Origin: Zoogloea sp041904905
GTDB lineage: Bacteria; Pseudomonadota; Gammaproteobacteria; Burkholderiales; Rhodocyclaceae
NCBI RefSeq assembly: GCF_041904905.1
Contig: NZ_JAYRMI010000004.1
Span: 39,857 to 103,856, forward strand
Length of the DNA stretch: 64,000 nt
Direction: 5' to 3'
Of this stretch, positions 22,402 through 31,697 are shown piece after piece. Below the pieces are notes generated by a model. The model saw only the letters and a list, made by a program, of their open reading frames with translations, was not told where the DNA came from and made no database searches. Each line of letters begins with the position of its first letter. The stretch's first letter is position 1. The translations under genes were made by a program, and so were the position numbers.

Positions 22402-23481
22402 TCAGGCGGTAAGCTCCAGCAGCTTGCCGAAGGCCACCGCAAACTGGGCAAGGCCGTCGGTCTGCAGGCCTTCGCCGAGGGCGTTCATGTCCAGCCCCAG
22501 GGCGGCCAGGGCGGCGATGTGGGTGGCGGAGGCGTCCACGTCGGCGGCGATGCTGGCCGGGGTGACCGTGCCGTGATCCATGAAGGCGGCGAGGGTGGCG
22601 TCGGGCAGGGTGTTCACCGTTTCGGGGCCGATCAGCGGCTCGACGTACATCAGGTCGGAGTAGGCCGGGTTCTTGGTGCCGGTGCTGGCCCACAGCATGC
22701 TTTGCGGCCGGGCGCCCTGGGCGGCCAGGGCCGCGAAGCCGGCGCCGTGAAAGCGTGCCAGGTAGCGCTGGTAGGCCTGGCGGGCGAGGGCCACGCCGGC
22801 CTTGCCGCGCAGGGCGAGGGCGTCGGGCGTGCCGAGCGCTTCGAGCTGTTTGTCGATCAGGCTGTCCCAGCGGGACAGGAACACGCTGGCCACCGAGCGC
22901 ACCCGGCGCACGTCGCCGCCGCTGGCGGCCAGGCGTTCGAGGCCGCGCTGGTAGGCGCCGGCCACGGCGTCCACGTGGTTGAGGGAGAACATCAGCGTGA
23001 CGTTGATGCTCAGGCCTTCGCCGGTGAGGGTTTCGATGGCGCGCACGCCAGCGGCGGTGGCGGGGATCTTGACCAGCAGGTTGTCGCGGGCCACGGCGTC
23101 GCGCAGGCGGCGGGCGGCGGCCACGGTGCCGGCTTCGTCGTCGGCCAGGGCCGGGGAGACTTCCAGGCTCACGTAGCCGGCGTCGCCCTTGCTGGCGTCA
23201 AAGACAGGGCGGATCGCGTCGCAGGCGCGCTGCACGTCCTCGATCACCAGCCGCTCGTAGCGCTGCTCGGCGCCGAGCGTCTCGCCGTTCATGGCGTCGA
23301 GCGCGGGGCGGTAGTCCGGGCCCTCGGCGATGGCCTTGTGGAAGATCGCCGGGTTGGTGGTGACGCCGGCCACACCGGCTTCGATGTGGCGGGCAAGCTC
23401 GCCGGACTGGATGAGGGAGCGGGAGAGGTTGTCGAGCCAGACTTGCTGGCCGGCGGCGCGGGCGGCTTGGATCGGGTTCAT
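22402..23481 (-). CDS. tal: Transaldolase
   Basis: A non-oxidative pentose phosphate enzyme that transfers a dihydroxyacetone unit between sugar phosphates. At 359 aa it belongs to the longer transaldolase subgroup typical of many bacteria: GVTTNPAIFHKAI near the N-terminus, YVSLEVSP, then NLLVKIPATAAGVRAI carrying the Schiff-base lysine, and SINVTLMFSL. The C-terminus has ASTGTKNPAYSD. The ATG at 23481 is chosen because the conserved start NPIQAARAAGQQVWLDN follows. It lies about 80 bases downstream of gspN on the same strand but is functionally unrelated. Confidence 0.95.
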   Translation of the reverse strand: MNPIQAARAAGQQVWLDNLSRSLIQSGELARHIEAGVAGVTTNPAIFHKAIAEGPDYRPALDAMNGETLGAEQRYERLVIEDVQRACDAIRPVFDASKGDAGYVSLEVSPALADDEAGTVAAARRLRDAVARDNLLVKIPATAAGVRAIETLTGEGLSINVTLMFSLNHVDAVAGAYQRGLERLAASGGDVRRVRSVASVFLSRWDSLIDKQLEALGTPDALALRGKAGVALARQAYQRYLARFHGAGFAALAAQGARPQSMLWASTGTKNPAYSDLMYVEPLIGPETVNTLPDATLAAFMDHGTVTPASIAADVDASATHIAALAALGLDMNALGEGLQTDGLAQFAVAFGKLLELTA

Positions 23482-23560
23482 GGTGTGGATGGGTGTTGTA
23501 ATCGGTCGGGATGAATTATCCATTCTGGCGGATGGGGATGACAGCCCGTTGTGACGAATT

Positions 23561-24313
23561 TCACCGGGGCGGCCAGTGGAGGTCGAACTGCCCGGGCTGG
23601 CCGGTGGGCCGGGCCGCGCCGGCGGCGATGGCGGGCAGCCGGGAGAGGAGTTCCGGGTCGCCCCCGATGCGGCCGTCGAAGCGCGGCGGCTTGCCGTAGG
23701 GGGCTTGGCCCTGGCCGCTGGCCTGGATGGCGCCGGCGAGGGTGGCGAGTTGGAAGTTCAGGTCGCCGGCGCGGGCGACGACGCGCAGCTCGTAGTCGCC
23801 AAACTGGCGGCCTGGGAAGAGGGCGCTGCGGGCGCCGCGCCACAGCAGGCGGGCGTTGCCGGTGCAGCGGCCGTCGGGTGGGCAGTGCCAGTCGGGGGCT
23901 TCGACGGTCAGGTCGCCCTGCCAGCCGGCCCGGGCGGCGGGGTGGGGGATGGATGCCAGGGCGGTGTCGGCGGGGGCGTGGAGCGCCAGCCGGCGCACGC
24001 TTACGCCGCCGGGGGAGGCTTCGACCGCGCCCAGGGGGCTGCCGCTGCTGGAAAACGTCCAGCCCAGGGCGAGCCGGCCGAGGGCGGCGGTGTCGAGATC
24101 CCAGGCCAGGGGCAGCCAGGGGGTGAGGCTGCGCCCGCCGGCGTCGCGGCTGGCCAGTACGCCGCGACCGTGCCACAGGCTGCCTTCGGCCTGCTGCAGG
24201 CGCAGCCCGCCGTCGGTGGCGTGGGCGACGAGGCCGTCGACTAGCCGCGCCGGCGCCTTGGCGACGAGGAGCGCCAGGGCGAGGAGCGCGAAAATCAGCA
24301 GTTTGCGGAGCAT
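23561..24313 (-). CDS. gspN: Type II secretion system protein N
   Basis: A 250-aa inner-membrane component of the type II secretion system. One N-terminal hydrophobic segment (LLIFALLALALLVA, residues 5-18) is followed by a periplasmic domain with the T2SN-type features VDGLVAHATDGGLRLQQAEGSLWHGRG and an LGWTF block. It includes two cysteines (WHCPPDGRC), possibly a disulfide. It is the last gene of the gspC-N operon, 30 bases after gspM. GspN is dispensable in several species. Confidence 0.85.
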   Translation of the reverse strand: MLRKLLIFALLALALLVAKAPARLVDGLVAHATDGGLRLQQAEGSLWHGRGVLASRDAGGRSLTPWLPLAWDLDTAALGRLALGWTFSSSGSPLGAVEASPGGVSVRRLALHAPADTALASIPHPAARAGWQGDLTVEAPDWHCPPDGRCTGNARLLWRGARSALFPGRQFGDYELRVVARAGDLNFQLATLAGAIQASGQGQAPYGKPPRFDGRIGGDPELLSRLPAIAAGAARPTGQPGQFDLHWPPR

Positions 24314-24343
24314 GGGGTCAGCCGGCGGTGGGGTGGCGTGGCA

Positions 24344-24856
24344 TCAGCCGCCACCGGCCACCAGCACCAGGTCGACGCTGGCGGTGGGGCCTTGCTGCTG
24401 GATTTCCATGCGGGCCACCCGCAGCCCTTGATCCTGCTGGAGCGTGGCGAGCCAGGCGACCAGCTCGTCGAAGCCGGCCTGACCCTTGACCTGGAGCCCG
24501 TCGCCCATCGACTGGACGATCACCCCGAGCGCCCGGCTCTTGGCCGAGGCCTGCACGGTTTCGAGCAGTGCCGGGCCGGTGGGGCGCTGGGGCACGGGCT
24601 GGGCGCGCAGGCGGGCGATCTCGGTGGCGGATTCCTGGGCCTGTTCGAGCTGGGCTTCGGCGCGGGGCAGGCTGCGGCCCAGGCGGGCGCGCTCGCTGCG
24701 GCTCCAGTCGAGGGCGGTGACGATCAGCGCGACGCCGACGACGGTTGCCGCGACGATCAGCAGGGTGCGCTCCCGCGGGTTGCGGGCCTGCCAGGCGTTG
24801 GCGAGGCGGGTGAGCGGGCCGCTGGCGGGTGCGGTGGGGGGCGTGGGGGCGGTCAT
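24344..24856 (-). CDS. gspM: Type II secretion system protein M
   Basis: A 170-aa bitopic protein that stabilises GspL in the inner-membrane platform. A Pro/Thr-rich cytoplasmic tail precedes NPRERTLLIVAATVVGVALI, the conserved RE-R plus membrane helix (about residues 25-46). Then come a coiled-coil-like stretch (LGRSLPRAEAQLEQAQE) and a periplasmic ferredoxin-like domain. Its ATG overlaps the gspL stop by four bases (ATGA, 24853-24856), so the two are translationally coupled. The longer open frame in this phase is antisense or shadow sequence. Confidence 0.9.
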   Translation of the reverse strand: MTAPTPPTAPASGPLTRLANAWQARNPRERTLLIVAATVVGVALIVTALDWSRSERARLGRSLPRAEAQLEQAQESATEIARLRAQPVPQRPTGPALLETVQASAKSRALGVIVQSMGDGLQVKGQAGFDELVAWLATLQQDQGLRVARMEIQQQGPTASVDLVLVAGGG

Positions 24857-26070
24857 TGGAGGTTCTCCCGGCGCAGCAGCAGGTGGGGCGTGCCGCCGTC
24901 GGTGCGCAGGTCGGCGAGGAGGCCGCGGCTGGCGAGCAGGCCGACGATGGCGTCGGCGCGGGCAGCGGCGGGGCCGGTGAGGGTGAGGTCGAGGCGGCCG
25001 TCTTCGTAGTGCACCGCGGCGACCGCGCCGGCAGCGTCGGTGCCGAGGGCTTCGGCGGCCAGGGCCAGCAGGGCCAGGGCGTCGTCGTCGCGGAGCAGGC
25101 CGTGGCGGGCCCGCTCGAGGTTGAGCTGCTGGCGCATCTGGGCGGCCGGGGCGACCACCGGGCTGTTGGGGAAGGTGCTGCGGTAGATCCGCTCGATGCG
25201 TTCGCCGGCCTGACCGACCTGCTGACGCAGCCACAGGGCCTCGCCGACGTTGATGGCGAGCCACAGGGCCAGGGCGCCGGCGCCGACGACGAGGGCGGGG
25301 CGCAGCCGGCCGAGCCACCCGGCGCCGGCTTCGCGGAAGGCGAACTCGCCGTGGAGGAGGTTGGCGCACTTGCGGTCGACGCCCTGCCACCAGCGGTAGG
25401 GCGCGCCGGTGGCGACGGCGAGGCCGGTCTCGGCCTGCAGCAGGGCGAGATCCGGCGCCTGTGTGGCCGGAGCGAGGTGCAGCTGGATCTGGGCCGGCGC
25501 AGCGTTGGCGGCGCGGGCGGCGGCGGCCTGCTGGGCGAGCAGCGGGGCGAGGAGGTCGGCATCCACGGCGACGCCCTGGTGGATGCCGCTGCGCAGGATG
25601 GCGCCGGCGGGGGACAGGCTGAGCTGCCAGCCTTCGCCGCCGGGGGCGGTCTGGACTTCGGCCCACACCCGGCGGGCCGGCCGGCCGATGGCGGCGAGCT
25701 GGGCGGTGAGCTGGCGCAGGCGCTCCCGGGCCACCACCAGCACGCCGGCCAGATCGCGCTCGCCGTCGTCGGCGGGGCGGCGGTGGCTGAGGGTGAGGTG
25801 CTGGGTGTCGGGGTCTTTCAGCAGGCGGTCTTCGAGGGCGTAGGCCAAGAGGCGCGGCAGGTCGCGCCGGGCGCCGCGGGGCAGGGGCACTTCGAGCCAC
25901 AGGCACTGGGGGCCGGTGAGGACGAGTTCGCACTCGGCGGCGGCGGGCCAGTGGCGGGGTTCGGAGTGGCCTTCGGAGAGCGGCTTGCCGTCGGGGCCGA
26001 GGAGCACCCACGGGCAGTCGGGCCGGGTGGGCCAGTGTTCGTCGATGGCGAGGAGGAGGCGGGTACTCAT
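24853..26070 (-). CDS. gspL: Type II secretion system protein L
   Basis: A 405-aa inner-membrane protein linking the cytoplasmic ATPase GspE to the platform. Residues 1-240 form the actin-like cytoplasmic domain typical of GspL (LPRGARRDLPRLLAYALEDR matches the family's signature region). A single membrane helix (about 252-275, ALVVGAGALALWLAINVG) and a periplasmic ferredoxin-like domain follow. The ATG at 26070 is eight bases after the gspK stop. It overlaps gspM. Confidence 0.92.
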   Translation of the reverse strand: MSTRLLLAIDEHWPTRPDCPWVLLGPDGKPLSEGHSEPRHWPAAAECELVLTGPQCLWLEVPLPRGARRDLPRLLAYALEDRLLKDPDTQHLTLSHRRPADDGERDLAGVLVVARERLRQLTAQLAAIGRPARRVWAEVQTAPGGEGWQLSLSPAGAILRSGIHQGVAVDADLLAPLLAQQAAAARAANAAPAQIQLHLAPATQAPDLALLQAETGLAVATGAPYRWWQGVDRKCANLLHGEFAFREAGAGWLGRLRPALVVGAGALALWLAINVGEALWLRQQVGQAGERIERIYRSTFPNSPVVAPAAQMRQQLNLERARHGLLRDDDALALLALAAEALGTDAAGAVAAVHYEDGRLDLTLTGPAAARADAIVGLLASRGLLADLRTDGGTPHLLLRRENLQ

Positions 26071-26077
26071 GGGCGTA

Positions 26078-27031
26078 TCACAGCAGTTTTTGCCAGACGA
26101 TGGTGGACCAGTTCTGGCTGCGTTCGAGCAGCACTTCCATGCGCACCATGGCCACGCCGTAGCGGGCGCGGCCGGTGGCGAGGAAGTGCCGGCTGGTGAC
26201 GGAGAGGCGGGTGAGGTCGGGCTGCAGGTCGGGGGAGGGCAGCCGGGCCTTGAAGTCGTTCACGTCCTTGAACCACGCCCGATTGCGCTGGACGACCAGC
26301 AGGCGGGCGGCGTCGAGGGTGAGTTCGGGCACCACCGCGGCGAGCACTTCGGCCGGCGCGGTGTTGACGTTGACGGCGGTGCCGGCGGGCAGGGCGGCCA
26401 CATAGGGGGTGAGGCGGGCGACCAGCTGGGGGCTGAAGCCGCGCACCTGGAGCAGTTCGGCGACCGCCACCAGCGGGCCGTTGGCGGCGCGTCGGGGCGG
26501 GGTCTGGGCGCCGTACCAGGCGGATTCGGCGCCGCCGGGCAGGCGCGGGCTGTCGTCCCGGTCGAGCCAGTCGAGGAGGGCGGCGGTGAGGCTGAGGGTG
26601 TCGCCGTCGGCGACGCCGGAGATGGACAGCAGGCGCTGGAAGCGCTCGACTTCGACGATGTCGGCACTGTCGCCGGCCAGGTTGTTGAGGTTGAGGCGGC
26701 CGGAGAGTTCCTGCAGTTCGCCGCCCACCTCGCCCTCTTCGACCGGGGTGGGCGGCACCTTGACGGCCCAGGCTTCGCCCAGGTGGTCGACCTGGCTGGT
26801 GCGGGCGTCTTCGGAGAGCACGTTGCGGGCCCAGTCGACCGCGCCGCGGGCGAGCTGGCGGGCCTGGGCCTGGTCGTGACGGCCGGCGACCTGATCCATC
26901 GCCACGCCCAGATCGCCCATCGAGGCGGCGGCGAGCCCGGCGACCAGGGCTACCGTGAGCAGGGCGAGGATGACCGCGGCACCGCGCTGGCGGCCGGCTG
27001 GCGGGCGGCGGACGGGGGGGCGGGGCGGCAT
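26078..27031 (-). CDS. gspK: Type II secretion system minor pseudopilin K
   Basis: The minor pseudopilin that caps the pseudopilus tip together with GspI and GspJ. At 317 aa it has the large size typical of GspK. The prepilin peptidase site is RQRGAAVILALL, and as usual for GspK the Glu at position +5 is absent. The SAM-like domain motif LLDWLDRDDSPRLPGGAESAWY and the AVNVNTAPAEVLAA helix-hairpin-helix segment are present. The start overlaps the gspJ stop by one base (TGATG at 27031). Confidence 0.93.
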   Translation of the reverse strand: MPPRPPVRRPPAGRQRGAAVILALLTVALVAGLAAASMGDLGVAMDQVAGRHDQAQARQLARGAVDWARNVLSEDARTSQVDHLGEAWAVKVPPTPVEEGEVGGELQELSGRLNLNNLAGDSADIVEVERFQRLLSISGVADGDTLSLTAALLDWLDRDDSPRLPGGAESAWYGAQTPPRRAANGPLVAVAELLQVRGFSPQLVARLTPYVAALPAGTAVNVNTAPAEVLAAVVPELTLDAARLLVVQRNRAWFKDVNDFKARLPSPDLQPDLTRLSVTSRHFLATGRARYGVAMVRMEVLLERSQNWSTIVWQKLL

Positions 27032-27645
27032 CAGCGCAGGGCGATGACGCGGGTGAGCACACCCACGCCATCCAGGTCGAGTTCGAGGATCACCGCGTCT
27101 GGCAGGGGGGCGCGGGTGTCGCCGGGGGGCCAGGCGTCGAGGCGGTTGTTGCGCTGCAGGAAGCGCCAGCGCAGGCCGCGCACCCGATCGAGCAGGGGCT
27201 CGACGCTGGGCTCGCCGAGGGCGTCGCGGCCGCTCCAGCGCAGCCATTCGAGGCGGCCGTCGACGAGCCGGTAGCCCACCCGACGCACGCCGCGGCTGTC
27301 GTCGAGGCGCAGGAACTGAAGCTCGGGTCCGCCGCCGTCGGCGGCCCGGGTGAGCAGCATGGGGGCGTTGGCGGCGCGGTTGAGCGGGGCCGGGGGGATG
27401 CCGTCGCTGCCGGCCTGCCCGGCGTTGCGGCCGACGGTGGAGACGACCTGCAGGAGGTCGGCGTCGATGCGCTGGAGGCTGCGGCCGATGGCGCGCCAGC
27501 GTTCGAAGCCGGCTTCGAGGCGGGTGTGGCTGTTGGCGACTTCGGACAGGGCGCGGTAGGACAGCACGCCCAGCACCGCGAACACGGCGAGGGCGACCAT
27601 CAGCTCGATGAGGGTGAGGCCGCGCTGGGCCGGCCGGCAAGTCAT
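27031..27645 (-). CDS. gspJ: Type II secretion system minor pseudopilin J
   Basis: A 204-aa minor pseudopilin of the pseudopilus tip complex. The N-terminus has the prepilin peptidase site QRGLTLIELMVALAVFAVLG, with Glu at +5 and an N-methylation-type helix. It is followed by YRALSEVANSHTRLEAGFER and a GspJ-type beta domain ending in DAVILELDLDGVGVLTRVIAL. The start overlaps gspI (ATGA, 27642-27645) and the stop overlaps gspK. Confidence 0.92.
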   Translation of the reverse strand: MTCRPAQRGLTLIELMVALAVFAVLGVLSYRALSEVANSHTRLEAGFERWRAIGRSLQRIDADLLQVVSTVGRNAGQAGSDGIPPAPLNRAANAPMLLTRAADGGGPELQFLRLDDSRGVRRVGYRLVDGRLEWLRWSGRDALGEPSVEPLLDRVRGLRWRFLQRNNRLDAWPPGDTRAPLPDAVILELDLDGVGVLTRVIALR

Positions 27646-28019
27646 TGGAGCGGCCTCGCCACGTAGCCGGACAGGCGGGCGATGGCGTGGTCGCCGGAGT
27701 CCGGGCCGAAGACGGCCACGTCCACCCGACGGAACAGGGGGTTGGCGGTGTTCTTGACCTCTTCGCGCCAGCGGTAGCTGCGCCCGGCCTGGTCGGCGGT
27801 GCCTTCGTTGGTGCCGGGGTTGGGCCAGGCGCCGGTGGCGCGCAGTTCGGCCAGGCGGTTTTCGGCCACCCAGTCGCCGATCAGGCGCTCGCGCAGCTCG
27901 CCCGACGACTGGGTGGTGACGCCCATTGCCCGGAAGGCGGCGCTGAGGGCGATGGCGAGGATGGCCAGCGCGACCAGGGTTTCGAGCAGCGTGAAGCCGC
28001 GGGGCCGGCGCGGGGTCAT
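27642..28019 (-). CDS. gspI: Type II secretion system minor pseudopilin I
   Basis: A 125-aa minor pseudopilin. The peptidase site is PRGFTLLETLVALAILAIAL with Glu at +5. WVAENRLAELRATGAWP is the conserved GspI block (the WIAENQLAEL-type motif). GspI nucleates the tip complex with J and K in studied systems. It overlaps both gspH (ATGA, 28016-28019) and gspJ by four bases. Confidence 0.93.
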   Translation of the reverse strand: MTPRRPRGFTLLETLVALAILAIALSAAFRAMGVTTQSSGELRERLIGDWVAENRLAELRATGAWPNPGTNEGTADQAGRSYRWREEVKNTANPLFRRVDVAVFGPDSGDHAIARLSGYVARPLQ

Positions 28020-28573
28020 GAGCGGGCGCTGCCGGGCATGGCGAGCTGCACGCTGCCGTTGGCCTTGCCGGTGAGGCGGGCTTCGCCGCCGGGGGTGGCG
28101 ACGCGCAGCTCGTATTCGGGGGCCTGGGTGCCGAACTGCAGGCGCGGGCTGGCGGCGTCGGGCTGGCCGTCGATGCGCAGGCCGAGCCAGGCCACGCCGG
28201 CGGGCAGGGGGCGGTCGGCGAACACCGGCGGGTCGATCAGCGGACGCCAGTTGTCGTCGGGGTCGAGGGCGGAGAAGCGGTAGCCGTCGGGGAGGAACTC
28301 GATGGCGATGGGCCGGCCGCGCACGGCGGCCCGGTCGGCGGTGGCTTCGAGCACCAGACGCAGGCGCTTGAGGGCCTGGTCGGTGTCGCGCCCGCGCAGG
28401 CTGTCGAGGCCGACGCTGACGCCGGTGGCCACGAGCCCCATGATGACCAGCACCACCATCACCTCGATGAGGGTGAAGCCGGCGTGGCGGCCGGGCCGGG
28501 GCGCGTCGGGCCGCCCGGCGCGCGCGGAGCCGCGGGTCGGGCGGGCGAGGCTGCGCCGGTGACCTGCCGTCAT
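28016..28573 (-). CDS. gspH: Type II secretion system minor pseudopilin H
   Basis: A 185-aa minor pseudopilin that connects the GspIJK tip to the GspG shaft. An unusually long, Arg-rich leader of about 30 residues precedes the peptidase site HAGFTLIEVMVVLVIMGLVA, where Glu is at +5. The mature domain is a GspH-type beta fold (RPIAIEFLPDGYRFSALD). The ATG at 28573 lies 10 bases after the gspG stop. An internal start nearer the pilin motif cannot be excluded, which would shorten the leader to the usual length. Confidence 0.88.
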   Translation of the reverse strand: MTAGHRRSLARPTRGSARAGRPDAPRPGRHAGFTLIEVMVVLVIMGLVATGVSVGLDSLRGRDTDQALKRLRLVLEATADRAAVRGRPIAIEFLPDGYRFSALDPDDNWRPLIDPPVFADRPLPAGVAWLGLRIDGQPDAASPRLQFGTQAPEYELRVATPGGEARLTGKANGSVQLAMPGSARS

Positions 28574-28583
28574 CGGGTGGGGG

Positions 28584-29012
28584 TCAGAGGTTCCAGGAGC
28601 CGATGTCGGCGTCGAAGCCCTGGCCACCGGAGAGGCCGTCGGCGCCGAAGCTCATCACGTCCACCTCGCCCTTGAGGCCGGGGACGACGTACTGGTAGGG
28701 CTTGCCCCACGGGTCGACGGGCAGCTTGTCGAGGTAGGACTTCCAGTTGTCGGGCACCGGCGCGGCGGCGGGCTTGGTGACCAGGGCCTGCAGGCCTTGC
28801 TCGGCGCTGGGGTAGCGGCGGTTGTCGAGCTTGTAGAGCTTGAGGGCCTGCATGATGGCGGAGATGTCCTGCCGGGCGGCGACCACGCGGGCTTCGTCGG
28901 GGCGGCTCATGACCTTGGGCACCACCAGCGCGGCGAGCACGCCGAGGATGACGATGACGACCATCACTTCGATCAGGGTGAAGCCGCGGGCGCGGCGGGG
29001 GGTGTGCTTCAT
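28584..29012 (-). CDS. gspG: Type II secretion system major pseudopilin G
   Basis: The main subunit of the periplasmic pseudopilus. At 142 aa it has the normal length. The leader is KHTPRRARG, cleaved before FTLIEVMVVIVILG (Glu at +5). The GspG landmarks ALKLYKLDNRRYPSAEQGLQAL, LDKLPVDPWGKPYQYV and VMSFGADGLSGG (calcium-binding loop region) are all present. Maturation needs a prepilin peptidase (GspO/PilD), whose gene is not in this window and is presumably elsewhere. Confidence 0.97.
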   Translation of the reverse strand: MKHTPRRARGFTLIEVMVVIVILGVLAALVVPKVMSRPDEARVVAARQDISAIMQALKLYKLDNRRYPSAEQGLQALVTKPAAAPVPDNWKSYLDKLPVDPWGKPYQYVVPGLKGEVDVMSFGADGLSGGQGFDADIGSWNL

Positions 29013-29021
29013 CGCGTTTCC

Positions 29022-30227
29022 TTATTTCATTAGGGTATTGATTTCGATGATGGGTTGCATCACAGCCATCACGATGAGTAATACGAAGCCGCCCATCGCC
29101 AGCAGCAGGATGGGTTCGAGCAGGGCGGTGAGGGTGGCAGTGCGGTTTTCGAGTTCGGCCTGCTGGAGCCGGGCGGCGCGGTCGAGGAGTTCATCGACGC
29201 GGCCGGTGGCTTCGCCGTTGGCGATCATGTGGATGAGCAGCGGCGGAAACTGGCGGCTGGCGCCCAGGGCGCGGGAGAGGGGCTGGCCCTCGCGGACGCG
29301 CTCGGCGGCGGTGGCGACGGCGTCGGCGAGCGGCAGCCGGGCGATGACCTGGCGGCCGGCGTCGAGGGCGGCCAGCAGGGGCACGCCGCTGCCGGCGAGG
29401 ATGGAGAGGGTGCTGGCGAAGCGGGTGGCGTCCAGGGTGCGCAGGTGGCGGCCGAGCAGGGGCAGGCCCAGCAGCCAGGCGTCCCAGCGGCGCTTGACGG
29501 CGGTGTCGCGCAGCGCCGCGCGGCCGGCAAAGAGCCCGCCGGCAATGGCGAGGATCATCAGCCAGCCCCAGTCGCGCAGCAGGCTGCTCAGGGCGATGAG
29601 GCTGCGGGTGAGCAGCGGCAGGGCCTGCTTGCTCTGCTGGAAGACGGAGACCACCTGGGGCACCACGTAGGTCATCAGGCCGACGATGACGAGCAGCGCC
29701 ACGCTGGCGACGATGGCCGGGTAGAGCAGGGCCTGGAGGGTTTTGGTGCGCAGGGCGTGGCTGCGGTCGAGGTAGTCGGCGAGCTGGTTCATCACGCGGG
29801 CGAGTTCGCCGGATTTCTCGCCGGCGGCCACCGAGGCGCGGTAGAGCGCGGTGAAGGCCTGGGGATAGCGATCGAGGGCGGCGCGCAGGCTGTAGCCGGC
29901 GAGGATTTCGGAGCGCACGCCGGCCAGCAACTGGCGGGTGGCTTCGGTTTCGGCCTGCTCGATGAGGGCCGCCAGCGCCTGCTCGACGGTGAGGCCGGAG
30001 GCGAGCAGGGTGGCCCACTGGCGGGTGAGCAGGGTGAGGTCGGCCTCCTTCAGCTTGCGGCGGGCGGCCTTGCCGTCGCCGCCGGTGTGGGCCACCGAGG
30101 CGACTTCCAGCGGGAACAGCCCGCGCTCGCGCAGCAGGCCGCGGGCGGCCTTGCCGGTGTCGGCTTCGAGCACGCCGGCGGATTCCCGGCCGGCGTTGTC
30201 CACGGCGCGATAGCGGAAGGCGGTCAT
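29022..30227 (-). CDS. gspF: Type II secretion system inner-membrane platform protein F
   Basis: A 401-aa polytopic protein of the inner-membrane platform. It has the duplicated T2SF architecture: TLLTRQWATLLASGLTVEQALAAL and later RFASTLSILAGSGVPLLAAL are the paired cytoplasmic four-helix domains. Membrane helices lie at about 168-190, 218-240 and 373-395 (LEPILLLAMGGFVLLIVMAV). The ATG at 30227 is three bases past the gspE stop, so the two are tightly linked. Confidence 0.96.
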   Translation of the reverse strand: MTAFRYRAVDNAGRESAGVLEADTGKAARGLLRERGLFPLEVASVAHTGGDGKAARRKLKEADLTLLTRQWATLLASGLTVEQALAALIEQAETEATRQLLAGVRSEILAGYSLRAALDRYPQAFTALYRASVAAGEKSGELARVMNQLADYLDRSHALRTKTLQALLYPAIVASVALLVIVGLMTYVVPQVVSVFQQSKQALPLLTRSLIALSSLLRDWGWLMILAIAGGLFAGRAALRDTAVKRRWDAWLLGLPLLGRHLRTLDATRFASTLSILAGSGVPLLAALDAGRQVIARLPLADAVATAAERVREGQPLSRALGASRQFPPLLIHMIANGEATGRVDELLDRAARLQQAELENRTATLTALLEPILLLAMGGFVLLIVMAVMQPIIEINTLMK

Positions 30228-30230
30228 CGC

Positions 30231-31697
30231 TTAATCCCGGGTGACCCGCAGGAGCTCTTCGGCCGAGGTGACGCCGTCGGCCAGGAGGCGCAGGCCGTCG
30301 TCGCGCAGGCCGCGGCTGCCCTGCTGGCGGGCGTGGGCGCGCAGGTCGGCTTCGTCGGCGGCGGTGTGGATGAGGCGCTGGAGGGCGTCGTCGGTGACCA
30401 TCAGCTCGTAGATGCCGGTGCGCCCGGCGTAGCCGGTGTGGCCGCATTCGGGGCAGCCGGGGGCGTGCCACAGCTGGGCGGGGCTGCCGGGGCCGAGGAG
30501 GCTGCGGTCGGCGGCGGTGGCGGGCGTGGCGCTGCGGCAGGCCGGGCACAGGCGGCGCACCAGGCGCTGGGCCAGCACGCCGCGCAGGGTGGAGGCGAGC
30601 AGGAAGGGCTCGACGCCCATGTCCACAAGGCGGGTGACGGCCGAGGCAGCGTCGTTGGTGTGCAGGGTGGCGAGCACGAGGTGGCCGGTGAGGCTGGCCT
30701 GGACGGCGATCTGGGCGGTTTCGAGGTCGCGGATCTCGCCGATCATGATGACGTCGGGGTCTTGCCGGAGGATGGCACGGAGCGCCCGGGCGAAGCTGAG
30801 GTCGATCTTGCTGTTGACCTGGATCTGGCCGACGCCGGGGAGATCGTATTCGACCGGATCTTCGACGGTGACGATGTTGCGGCGCTTGGCGTCCATGCCC
30901 TGCAGCGCGGCGTAGAGGGTGGTGCTCTTGCCGGAGCCGGTGGGGCCGGTGACGAGGAGGATGCCGTGGGGCTGGTCGAGGAGCTTGGCGAACGGTGCGA
31001 CGGTGTCGGCGGCCATGCCCAGGCTGTCGAGGCCGCGCTGGCCGCTGCCCTTGTCGAGCAGGCGCAGCACGATGCGTTCGCCGTGGGTGGTGGGCAGGGT
31101 GGAGACGCGTACGTCCACCTGCCGGCCGGCCAGGCGCAGGGCGATGCGGCCATCCTGGGGCAGGCGCTTTTCGGCGATGTCGAGGCTGGCCATGATCTTG
31201 ATGCGCGAGGCCATGGCGGCGTGGAGCGCGCGGTGGGGCTGGGCCACGTCGACCAGCACGCCGTCGCGGCGGAAGCGCACGACGGAGTGGCGCTCGTAGG
31301 GCTCGATGTGGATGTCGCTGGCGGACTGGCGCACGGCCTGGGTGAGGAGCGCGTTGATCATGCGGATGATCGGGGCGTCGTCCTGGGTTTCGAGGAGGTC
31401 TTCGACGGCCGGCAGCTCGGTCATGAGCTGGGTGAGGTCGACCTCCTGGCCCACGTCGGCCACCACGTCGGCGGCGTTGCCGTCGGTGCCGGAATAGGCT
31501 TCGGACAGGCGCGCCTCGAAGGCGGCGCGGGTGACCTGTTCGATGACCAGGGGCAGGCCCAGGGTGCGCCGGACTTCGGCCAGGGCGGTGAGGTCGGCGC
31601 CTTCGCGCAGCACCAACTGGGCGCGCTCGGCGCCCTGGGCGGCAACGAGGATGCCGTGGGCCTTGGCGAAGGCGTAGGGCAGGGCCGGGCCGGTCAT
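30231..31697 (-). CDS. gspE: Type II secretion ATPase E
   Basis: A 488-aa hexameric ATPase that powers pseudopilus assembly from the cytoplasm. Walker A is GPTGSGKSTTLYAAL, the Asp box/Walker B region is IMIGEIRDLETAQIAVQASL, and the His box is LATLHTNDAASAVTRLVDMG. A zinc-binding CM domain with two CxxC pairs (CPAC ... CPEC) is intact. The N-terminal ~100 residues are the N1E/N2E domain that contacts GspL. The ATG at 31697 overlaps the gspD stop (ATGA); the far longer open frame upstream is a shadow of gspD. Confidence 0.97.
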   Translation of the reverse strand: MTGPALPYAFAKAHGILVAAQGAERAQLVLREGADLTALAEVRRTLGLPLVIEQVTRAAFEARLSEAYSGTDGNAADVVADVGQEVDLTQLMTELPAVEDLLETQDDAPIIRMINALLTQAVRQSASDIHIEPYERHSVVRFRRDGVLVDVAQPHRALHAAMASRIKIMASLDIAEKRLPQDGRIALRLAGRQVDVRVSTLPTTHGERIVLRLLDKGSGQRGLDSLGMAADTVAPFAKLLDQPHGILLVTGPTGSGKSTTLYAALQGMDAKRRNIVTVEDPVEYDLPGVGQIQVNSKIDLSFARALRAILRQDPDVIMIGEIRDLETAQIAVQASLTGHLVLATLHTNDAASAVTRLVDMGVEPFLLASTLRGVLAQRLVRRLCPACRSATPATAADRSLLGPGSPAQLWHAPGCPECGHTGYAGRTGIYELMVTDDALQRLIHTAADEADLRAHARQQGSRGLRDDGLRLLADGVTSAEELLRVTRD